From NCBI GenBank assembly GCA_035529895.1, contig DATKVV010000078.1, forward strand, positions 1 through 64,000: 64,000 nt of DNA. Reading direction: 5' to 3'. A program made the position numbers and the translations under genes. How positions within the stretch are numbered: the first letter of the stretch is position 1; every line of letters starts with the position of its first letter. This DNA is from JAUWKC01 sp035529895. GTDB lineage: Bacteria; Planctomycetota; Phycisphaerae; Sedimentisphaerales; Anaerobacaceae. Below, in pieces: positions 17,881 through 25,080 of this stretch. The notes below the pieces were generated by a model. The model saw nothing but the letters and a program-made list of their open reading frames with translations, did no database searches and was not told where the DNA came from.

Positions 17881-19308
17881 ATGACAGACCCCCAGGACAG
17901 CTCTTCCAGCGAGACAAACCTTGTGAAAGGTCTGCCGATGTTCGCCGCATCGGACCCAGCGGTTCTTACGCAGGAAAAGGCCAAGCTGGCAGAGCTTCAG
18001 AACAAGGGTCTTTTCAAACGCTGGAGCGGGTATTTCGCCCTGACAGGTCCCGGCTGGCTCCAAAGCGCCCTGACCCTCGGCGGGGGCAGCGCCATGGCGT
18101 CTCTGTTTGCCGGAGCTTACCTGCAGTACAAGCTCCTCTGGGTACAGCCCATTGCAATGCTCATCGGGGTTTTTATGCTGGCAGTGGTATCCCGCCAGAC
18201 ACTTTGTACAGGCCTGCGTCCCTTTCCTGTGATGAAGCGCATCCTCAATCCCGCTGTAGCTTGGGCTTGGGCCTTTGGCGCACTGGCGGTAACCGTCGTC
18301 TGGCACTTCGCGCAATACGCGCTGGCGGCGGGCATGACCGAGGATATGATTAATGCCTGTACCGGCTGGCAGCCGACGCGGGCGGCACGCACTACACTGT
18401 TGATTGTAACAGGTCTGGTTTTTCTGGTTATATCCACCGCAGTTACCTGGAGCTACGGCAGGGGACATAAGGGCGTCAAGTTCTATGAGCGAATGCTCAA
18501 AGGTTTCGTATGGCTTATCATTATCACGTTTACCCTCGTGGTGACACGCCAGGCCTTTGCCGGCCATATCCAGTTCAGCAAAGTCGCTAAAGGATTCCTG
18601 CCCCTCAAGATGCCCACCGATCCCCGAGGCGTCTCTGTCGTAATGGCCGCGTTTGCCGCCGCTGTCGGAATCAATTCCACTTTTCTTCTTCCCTACAGTC
18701 TCTTGGCCCGAGGGTGGGCAAGGGAGCATCGGGGTCTTTCATGGTTCGACCTTGTCACGGGAACACTGCTGCCTTTCTGCATTGCAACGTCCCTCGTGGT
18801 TATCGCCGCCGGTGCGACCATCTACGACCCGCAGACTTTTGCATCGGGTTCCGCCGCTCTGTCGCCGATAAAAGCGGCGGCCATGTTCGAGTCGGCGGGT
18901 CTGAACAGGTTCTTCGCTCGCATCATTTTCGGGCTGGGTATTCTCGGAATGACGCTCAGCACTATCACGGTGCATATGCTTATGTCGGGCTTTGCCGTCT
19001 GTGAGATGTTCGGCGTCGAGCCGGGGGGCTGGCGCTATCGACTGGGCTGTCTTATCCCGGCCCCGGCGGCCACCGGCGTCATATTTTGGAAATACATGGG
19101 ACCGTGGGTTGCCGTGCCAGCCTCAGCCATCTGCGGCCTGCTCCTGCCGTTCGCCTACATAATATTCTTCATCCTGAACAACAGTAAAAAGTATCTTGGG
19201 CCGGACAAGCCAACCGGAATAAAAGCTGCCCTTTGGAATATCGGCATGATTATCGCCATAATAGTGTCTGTAACCAGCGCAGGGTATTATCTTTACCGGC
19301 AATTGTGA
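17881..19308 (+). CDS. Nramp-fold transporter lacking canonical metal ligands (copy 1)
   Basis: 475 aa integral membrane protein with about 11-12 hydrophobic segments after a 50-residue hydrophilic N-terminus. TM1 reads LTGPGWLQSALTLGGGS, which aligns with the Nramp TM1 GPAFLVSVAYMDPGN. The metal-coordinating DPGN is replaced by GGGS (67-70). In TM6 the MPH motif is replaced by LPY (270-272). The Asp, Asn and Met that bind Mn/Fe in real Nramp proteins are therefore all missing, and manganese transport is unlikely. The LeuT-type fold could carry an organic solute. It begins 24 bp after the DUF6807 fusion, with AGGA nine bases before the ATG, and is followed closely by a Gfo/Idh/MocA gene, so it may import the operon's product. 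Confidence 0.85.
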   Translation: MTDPQDSSSSETNLVKGLPMFAASDPAVLTQEKAKLAELQNKGLFKRWSGYFALTGPGWLQSALTLGGGSAMASLFAGAYLQYKLLWVQPIAMLIGVFMLAVVSRQTLCTGLRPFPVMKRILNPAVAWAWAFGALAVTVVWHFAQYALAAGMTEDMINACTGWQPTRAARTTLLIVTGLVFLVISTAVTWSYGRGHKGVKFYERMLKGFVWLIIITFTLVVTRQAFAGHIQFSKVAKGFLPLKMPTDPRGVSVVMAAFAAAVGINSTFLLPYSLLARGWAREHRGLSWFDLVTGTLLPFCIATSLVVIAAGATIYDPQTFASGSAALSPIKAAAMFESAGLNRFFARIIFGLGILGMTLSTITVHMLMSGFAVCEMFGVEPGGWRYRLGCLIPAPAATGVIFWKYMGPWVAVPASAICGLLLPFAYIIFFILNNSKKYLGPDKPTGIKAALWNIGMIIAIIVSVTSAGYYLYRQL

Positions 19309-19332
19309 TTGAACAGCACGGAATAATGAATT

Positions 19333-20682
19333 ATGCTGCCGGATAACATGGAAATCAAAGCAAACAAAAAGCTGACTCGCCGGGACTTCCTGAAAAGCTC
19401 CGCTGCGGCCGGGGCGGCTCTGGCCGTCCCTGCAATAGTGCCCGCTTCAGTACCGGCTGCGAATGCGCCCGGCAGCAGAATCACTATCGGCTGTATCGGC
19501 GTCGGCAGGATGGGACTCGGCGATATGCGGACAATTCTCGGCTTTGACGAGGCGCAGGTCATTGCCGTATGCGATGTTGACTCGAAAAGAGTGAGCTACG
19601 CCAGGCAAATCGTTGACGAACATTACGGTGCACGCAGCAGGAGCGGAAGCTACAAGGGCTGCGCCACGTACGGGGATTTCAGGGACCTGCTTGCCAGAAA
19701 CAATATTGACGCGGTCCTGGTCTGTACGCCCGACCACTGGCATGCGCTGCCTGCCATCGCCGCAGCCAGGGCCGGCAAGGACATCTTTATCGAAAAGCCA
19801 CTGACATTGACCATTCCGGAAGGGCGCGTGTTGAGTGACACAGTTCGTCGGTACGGCCGGGTTCTGCAGGTGGGAAGCCAGCAGCGCTCCGACCCGAGGT
19901 TTCGCTTCGCCTGCGAGTTGGTCCGAAACGCACGCATCGGCAAGCTGCATACTGTAAAAGTGGGGCTGCCGACAGACCCGGGCACGGTGCCGCAGCCGAC
20001 GATGGCGGTCCCGGAAAATCTCGATTACGATATGTGGCTGGGGCCGACGCCATGGGCGGATTATACACACGAGCGCGTCCATCCGCAAAACGATTACGGC
20101 CGGCCCGGGTGGCTTCGCATCTCTGATTATTGTTGCGGAATGATTACCGGCTGGGGCGCCCACCACATGGACATCGCCCACTGGGGGATGGACGCCGAAT
20201 ATACCGGCCCCGTCGAGATTGAGGGCCGGGCCGAATATCCCAAAGACGGACTCTGGGATGTGCATGGCCAATTCCACATCGAGTACGCTTACGCCGACGG
20301 CGTCAGACTCATCTGCGCCGACAATAAGACCAACAGGCAGGGCGTTCTTTTCGAGGGAAGCGAAGGCTGGGTGTATGTCAAGCGCAAAATCATTGACGCC
20401 CACCCCAGGTCACTGTTGACCTCGGTAATCGGCCCAAATGAAATCCACCTTTATAGAAGCAATAATCACAAGGCGAATTTTTTGCAATGTATCAAGACCC
20501 GGGCCCAGACCGTCGCCCCGGTTGAAATCGGCCACCGCTCCTGCACCGCCTGTGTTTTGGGCTACATTGCCATGCTGCTCGGACGTAAGCTAAAATGGGA
20601 TGCTGGCAATGAAAAGTTTATCAGTGACGACGAGGCTAACCGCATGCTCTCAAGACCGATGCGCAGCCCCTGGAATCTTTGA
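19333..20682 (+). CDS. Tat-exported Gfo/Idh/MocA family oxidoreductase
   Basis: 449 aa, second exported oxidoreductase of the operon. Its Tat signal LTRRDFLKSSAAAGAALAVP is followed by Ala/Pro-rich sequence to about residue 48. The Rossmann domain starts ITIGCIGVGRMG. The EKP motif is in FIEKPLTLT and the catalytic-region His pair is in WGAHHMDIAHWG. It differs from the first copy in sequence and length, so substrates or steps probably differ. The start is uncertain: ATG 19348, giving MEIKANKK, is equally plausible, and neither has a strong ribosome site. It lies 24 bp after the first Nramp-fold gene. Confidence 0.88.
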   Translation: MLPDNMEIKANKKLTRRDFLKSSAAAGAALAVPAIVPASVPAANAPGSRITIGCIGVGRMGLGDMRTILGFDEAQVIAVCDVDSKRVSYARQIVDEHYGARSRSGSYKGCATYGDFRDLLARNNIDAVLVCTPDHWHALPAIAAARAGKDIFIEKPLTLTIPEGRVLSDTVRRYGRVLQVGSQQRSDPRFRFACELVRNARIGKLHTVKVGLPTDPGTVPQPTMAVPENLDYDMWLGPTPWADYTHERVHPQNDYGRPGWLRISDYCCGMITGWGAHHMDIAHWGMDAEYTGPVEIEGRAEYPKDGLWDVHGQFHIEYAYADGVRLICADNKTNRQGVLFEGSEGWVYVKRKIIDAHPRSLLTSVIGPNEIHLYRSNNHKANFLQCIKTRAQTVAPVEIGHRSCTACVLGYIAMLLGRKLKWDAGNEKFISDDEANRMLSRPMRSPWNL

Positions 20683-20739
20683 GAAAAAAATGCCGGTCTC
20701 GCTTGATGTGCGAAGGCAGAATCGGAGAAAGGAGTTGGC

Positions 20740-21921
20740 ATGACCAAGAAAACCGTTCGCACCGGAATTATAGGCGCGGGCTTTTCCGCGACATTTCACT
20801 TCGAAGCGGTCAGGAAACTGCACGGTACCGACGCCGAAGTCGTCGGCGTCTACTGCCGCACAAAAGAAAAACGCGAAGAATTTGCCCGCAAGCGAGGTAT
20901 AAAAGCATTCGACAGCCTCGAAGCAGTCCTTGACAAGGTCGACGTCATTCACGTCTGCACGCCCCCGGTTTCCCATGAGCCGGTTGCCGTTGCCGCGCTC
21001 GAACGCGACAAGTTCGCCATCGTGGAAAAGCCTCTCACGGGTTTCTTCGGTAACGGCTCGGAAAATTTCAATGGCGAAACATTTCCGAAGCAGAAGGCAC
21101 TCGACCACGCATTGGCCAGCATCGGGCGTATGCTTGCCGCTGAAGAAAAAAGCAAAGGCAAAATTCTCTACGCCGAAAACTGGGTCTATGCGCCATCAAT
21201 CCAGAAGGAGCGCGAAATCATCGAAAAGACCGGCGCGCAAATTCTGTGGATGCACGGCGAGGAGGCACACTCCGGCTCGCACGCCTCCACCTACGGCTAC
21301 TGGAAATTCTCCGGCGGGGGGGTCATGCTCAGCAAGGGCTGCCATCCCCTCACGGCCGCATTTTACTTCAAGCGCGTGGAAGGCAATGCCCGCAACGGCA
21401 AACCAATCCGGCCTAAAACGGTTTCATCCCGCATCCATGCCATCACGCGGACGGAAAACTTCAGAAACGAGGGACATATACGCGCCGATTACCACGATAT
21501 CGACGACTTCTCAATCATGCATATCACCTTCGAAGACGGCACGATTGCGGACATTATCGCCTCCGACATCCTCCTCGGCGGCATTCACAACTGGATTGAG
21601 GTCGCCGCGAACAACCACCGTACCATCTGCAACATCAATCCCAACACTGCCATGCAGACCTACAATCCGGTCGATGAGAATTTCAAGGACATCTACGTGG
21701 TGGAAAAAATCGGCACGAAGCAGGGCTGGTCGAATCCTTCGCCGGATGAGGACTGGTTCACAGGATATCCACAGGAGATTGAGGCCTTCTACCGGACTGT
21801 CGCCTATGATGAACCGCTCGAGGGCGACAGCCGGCTCGCTGCCGACTGTATCTCCACGATTTACAGCGCGTACGTTTCAGCCGAAAAAGCTGGCGCCGAA
21901 GTACCGGTAAGAGCGTTCTGA
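20740..21921 (+). CDS. Cytoplasmic Gfo/Idh/MocA family oxidoreductase
   Basis: 393 aa with no export signal, so cytoplasmic, unlike its two operon neighbours. The Rossmann motif is TGIIGAGFSATFHF and the EKP motif is in AIVEKPLTGF. Directly after EKP there is an insertion of roughly 35 residues (GNGSENFNGETF onward) before the usual helix. The catalytic region has GCHPLTAAF in place of the HxxD-type motif seen in the other copies. AAAGGAG precedes the ATG at good spacing. The contrast between exported and cytosolic enzymes in one operon fits oxidation outside, import, and a further redox step inside, but this is inference. Confidence 0.88.
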   Translation: MTKKTVRTGIIGAGFSATFHFEAVRKLHGTDAEVVGVYCRTKEKREEFARKRGIKAFDSLEAVLDKVDVIHVCTPPVSHEPVAVAALERDKFAIVEKPLTGFFGNGSENFNGETFPKQKALDHALASIGRMLAAEEKSKGKILYAENWVYAPSIQKEREIIEKTGAQILWMHGEEAHSGSHASTYGYWKFSGGGVMLSKGCHPLTAAFYFKRVEGNARNGKPIRPKTVSSRIHAITRTENFRNEGHIRADYHDIDDFSIMHITFEDGTIADIIASDILLGGIHNWIEVAANNHRTICNINPNTAMQTYNPVDENFKDIYVVEKIGTKQGWSNPSPDEDWFTGYPQEIEAFYRTVAYDEPLEGDSRLAADCISTIYSAYVSAEKAGAEVPVRAF

Positions 21922-21978
21922 GAAGGCGGGCGCATGCTTCCGGCCGGATAATAATGTTCGTAATGGAAAGTCAAAAAG

Positions 21979-23718
21979 ATGGCCAGTGACATTACAGGCG
22001 GGAAAACCGGTTTGCCGGATACCGGCATCGAAAAGGAGCGCAGATTATTAGCCGAAGCCAGACAAAAAGGGACGCCGGCAACGCTCGGGGCCTTTGTCAG
22101 ACTCTCCGGGCCGGGCTGGCTGCAAAGCGCCATTACACTCGGCGGCGGCTCCCTGGCCGGCAGTTTGTATCTGGGAGTTCTCGCCGGCGTCAGTCTGCTC
22201 TGGCTGCAGCCCCTTGCGATGATACTGGGCGTCATTATGTTAAGTGCCATCAGCTATGTCACCCTGTCCACGGGCGAGCGCCCGTTCCAGGCCATTAACC
22301 GCCACGTCAATCCCGTATTGGGTTGGGGATGGGCCATCGCGACCCTGATGGCAAACCTCGTCTGGGCCTTGCCGCAGTTCGCCCTCTCAACGGCTGCCAT
22401 AAGACAAAATCTTTTGCCGCGCCTTGTCGGGCCCGACGCAATGCCGAACACCCTGGGGAATCTGGTTGTCTGCTCTGCTATCTGCCTGATTTGCATAATC
22501 GTTGTTTCGTTCTATGACACCGGCAGTTGGGGAATCAAGCTGTTTGAGGTCCTGCTCAAAATCATGGTCGCGGTAATCGTCCTTTGCTTCTTCGGCGTGG
22601 TAATCAAACTCAGCTTCGCCAAAGGCGCTCTCGGCTGGAAGTGGATTCTCGGCGGCTTGATACCGGATTTTAGTCTTTTGACCTCACCGGCCAGAACCTT
22701 CGCACCCTTCATCGCCGAAGTCGATTCGAGGTTTCGCCAGTTTTGGATTGACACCATCGTCGGCCAGCAGCGTGACGTCATGGTCACCGCCGTCTCCGCC
22801 GCCGTCGGCATCAACATGACTTTCCTGCTGCCATATTCCATGCTCAGACGCGGGTGGGACAGGAATTTCCGCGGCCTTGCCATTTTTGACCTGGCGACGG
22901 GACTGTTTGTACCGTTCATGCTGGCCACCGGCTGCGTCGTTATCGCCTCCGCCGCCCAGTTCCACACCCGTCCGGTCCCCGGCGTGGTCGCTGAGTCCCC
23001 TGACGTCCTCTCACTTCACCCGCCACAAAATCTAATCGCGGGATATAAAACACTTGCCTCAGCACGCATCAAATACGAGCTCGGCCCCGATACTTTTGCG
23101 GGTCTGACCGAACAGGAAAAAACGCAGCGTATCGATGCCTTACCAGTCGCCGATAAGAAAATGGCCGCGATGCTTGTCAAACGCGATGCTTTCAACCTCG
23201 CCCAGTCCCTCTCGCCGCTGACCGGCGATATCGTAGCGCATTATGTCTTCGGCATCGGCGTCATCGGCATGGGAATCTCGAGCATCATCATCTTGATGCT
23301 CGTTAACGGCTTCGTCGTCTGCGAGATGATGGGAATCGAACCCAAAGGCCGGCCTCACCGCCTCGCTGCTTTGATGCCCTGTATAGGCGTGCTCGGCCCC
23401 TTCATCTGGACCGGCGGAAGAGCCCAGTTCTGGCTCGCCATCCCCACATCCATGTTCGCCATGGTCCTGCTGCCCATCGCATATTTCACCTTCTATCTGC
23501 TTATGAACCAGAGAAGCCTGCTCGGTGACAATATGCCGAGGGCCGGCAGACGGGTCGTCTGGAATGTCCTGATGGCCATCGCCGCCGGCCTGGCCGCTTT
23601 CGGCAGTATATGGAGCCTCTGGTCCAAATTGAAATGGCTCGGCATATCGCTGTTTGTCGCCTTCATCGCCCTGGCCTTGATTGTGCACGTTGTCCGTTCC
23701 GCAAGACAGAGAATATGA
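21979..23718 (+). CDS. Nramp-fold transporter lacking canonical metal ligands (copy 2)
   Basis: 579 aa, paralogue of the other Nramp-fold gene in this operon. TM1 reads LSGPGWLQSAITLGGGS, with GGGS (55-58) where Nramp has DPGN. TM6 reads GINMTFLLPYSML, with LPY (284-286) where Nramp has MPH. It is about 100 residues longer than copy 1. Most of the extra length is a hydrophilic stretch of some 70-80 residues around 335-415 (from HTRPVPGVVAES to LVKRDAFNLAQ), between two late membrane segments, probably a lid or partner-binding loop. Its stop overlaps the next start as ATGA, so the downstream URO-D-type protein is translationally coupled to it. Confidence 0.85.
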   Translation: MASDITGGKTGLPDTGIEKERRLLAEARQKGTPATLGAFVRLSGPGWLQSAITLGGGSLAGSLYLGVLAGVSLLWLQPLAMILGVIMLSAISYVTLSTGERPFQAINRHVNPVLGWGWAIATLMANLVWALPQFALSTAAIRQNLLPRLVGPDAMPNTLGNLVVCSAICLICIIVVSFYDTGSWGIKLFEVLLKIMVAVIVLCFFGVVIKLSFAKGALGWKWILGGLIPDFSLLTSPARTFAPFIAEVDSRFRQFWIDTIVGQQRDVMVTAVSAAVGINMTFLLPYSMLRRGWDRNFRGLAIFDLATGLFVPFMLATGCVVIASAAQFHTRPVPGVVAESPDVLSLHPPQNLIAGYKTLASARIKYELGPDTFAGLTEQEKTQRIDALPVADKKMAAMLVKRDAFNLAQSLSPLTGDIVAHYVFGIGVIGMGISSIIILMLVNGFVVCEMMGIEPKGRPHRLAALMPCIGVLGPFIWTGGRAQFWLAIPTSMFAMVLLPIAYFTFYLLMNQRSLLGDNMPRAGRRVVWNVLMAIAAGLAAFGSIWSLWSKLKWLGISLFVAFIALALIVHVVRSARQRI

Positions 23719-24752
23719 CCGGCGAACAATGGGAAAAACTCGTCGCCGTAATAAATGGTCGGCTTCTTGAGCCGCTTCCGGTCGGTTTTATTATCGACAG
23801 CCCGTGGCTTCCCGGCTGGGCCGGCGTCTCGGCCATCGATTATTTCTCCAGCGAACGAATCTGGTTCGAAGCCAACCTCAAAGCCATCCGTCGGTTCCCC
23901 GATTGCGTGTTCCTGCCCGGCTTCTGGTCCGAGTTCGGCATGTGCACCGAGCCTTCCGCCTTCGGCAGCAAATCCTCCTGGCCTCAAAACGAGCCGCCTC
24001 ACCCAGCAAAGATTCTCACCGATATAAAAGACGTGCACTCCATCCGCAAACCCAACCCTAAAACCGATGGCCTGCTCCCCTTTGTCCTCAACCGCCTGAA
24101 ACTAAACCAGCCGCGCATCGAACGCGAAGGTCACGCAATCAGGTTCGCCGTCTCGCGTGGCCCCTTGAATATAGCCTCGTTCCTGCTCGGCGCCACCGAG
24201 TTTCTCACGGCCATACGCACAAATCCCGCCGGGGCGCACAAACTGCTCGAAACGACAACAGATTTCATCATCGACTGGCTCCAGCTCCAGGCCGAGGCTT
24301 TCCCGAGTATCGATGGGATATTCATCCTCGATGACATCGTCGGTTTCCTCGGAGATGATGATTTCAGGCAGGCGGCACTGCCTTATCTGAAGAAGGTTTT
24401 CAAATCGCTCGACGCCAAAGTTAAATTCTTTCACAACGATGCCGCTGGCCTGGTCTGCGCCCCGTATCTCCCCGATATAGGCATAAACCTCTTTAATTTC
24501 AGTTTCGAGCATAGCCTTGGCGAAATAAAGAAGTTGACCAATAATTCTGTCACGCTACTCGGCAATATCCCGCCGCGCGACGTTCTCGCCGCAGGCTCAC
24601 CTGAAGATGTTCAAAGCAGCGTAAGAGCCGCCCTCAACTCCGTCCCCGATAAGACCCGCATCATCCCCTCCTGCGGCGGCGGCTTGGCGCCTGATGTCCC
24701 CTCGCGGAACCTCGACGCGTTTCTGTCTGCGGCGAAGGAAGGTACAAAATAA
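23715..24752 (+). CDS. URO-D superfamily protein (methyltransferase-like)
   Basis: 345 aa cytoplasmic TIM-barrel protein of the uroporphyrinogen decarboxylase superfamily, closer in style to corrinoid-dependent methyltransferases than to HemE. Recognisable segments are LLPFVLNRLK, GIFILDDIVGFLG, LLGNIPPRDVLAAGS and the C-terminal PSCGGGLAPDVPSRNLDAF. The Zn site of MtaA/MtbA-type enzymes (HxC plus a distal Cys) appears as HND in KFFHNDAAG plus the late Cys, so one ligand is changed. No corrinoid protein or activation gene is nearby. The ATG lies inside the stop of the second Nramp-fold gene (ATGA). It might demethylate an imported methylated compound; this is speculative. Confidence 0.8.
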   Translation: MTGEQWEKLVAVINGRLLEPLPVGFIIDSPWLPGWAGVSAIDYFSSERIWFEANLKAIRRFPDCVFLPGFWSEFGMCTEPSAFGSKSSWPQNEPPHPAKILTDIKDVHSIRKPNPKTDGLLPFVLNRLKLNQPRIEREGHAIRFAVSRGPLNIASFLLGATEFLTAIRTNPAGAHKLLETTTDFIIDWLQLQAEAFPSIDGIFILDDIVGFLGDDDFRQAALPYLKKVFKSLDAKVKFFHNDAAGLVCAPYLPDIGINLFNFSFEHSLGEIKKLTNNSVTLLGNIPPRDVLAAGSPEDVQSSVRAALNSVPDKTRIIPSCGGGLAPDVPSRNLDAFLSAAKEGTK

Positions 24753-24923
24753 CAGCACGTTAACCGTCCCTTCGTGTAAGAAGGGCTATCCCTGGAATAT
24801 CAGACGTTCTGCCGCCATATCACAGGTTCGTCCTGTTACTCCAGCGCGAAAAAATGATAACCCGGCCGATACGGGTCCCGGAGAAGTTCATCCCCCAGAT
24901 ATACGATGAATCACTATTATCAA

Positions 24924-24948
24924 GCCGCCTTTTTCATGCTGAGGCGGC
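24924..24948 (+). terminator. Stem-loop, possible terminator of the seven-gene operon
   Basis: GCCGCCT (24924-24930) and AGGCGGC (24942-24948) form a perfect 7-bp stem with an 11-nt loop, about 170 bp after the last operon gene. The following sequence CATTATTG is only weakly U-rich, so termination efficiency is uncertain. The rest of the 328-bp gap holds no gene. Confidence 0.4.
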
Positions 24949-24973
24949 CATTATTGCATAATTTACCCGCCGC

Positions 24974-25002
24974 TTTACGTCAAATCTGTTAACCTATATC
25001 CT
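24974..25002 (+). promoter_or_regulatory. Sigma-70-like promoter for the giant duplicated-module gene
   Basis: TTTACG (24974-24979), 17 bp, TATCCT (24997-25002). Predicted start near 25009, giving a leader of about 70 nt. The -10 matches those found upstream of the DUF4038 and esterase genes. Confidence 0.45.
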
Positions 25003-25080
25003 GTCGTCTGCGATGAGCAGGCGTCCAGGTGGTCTTATTTTGCTTCGAAGAGACCAAAAGTGCAAGGAAAGGAAAAGAAA

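Noticed and set aside
16960..18729. 589-codon minus-strand frame antisense to the DUF6807 fusion and first Nramp-fold gene
   Set aside because: It spans the junction of two well-supported genes on the other strand and has no recognisable protein features.
20930..21910. 326-codon plus-strand frame overlapping the cytosolic Gfo/Idh/MocA gene
   Set aside because: Ser/Arg/Pro-rich out-of-frame translation of a gene with clear Rossmann and EKP motifs.
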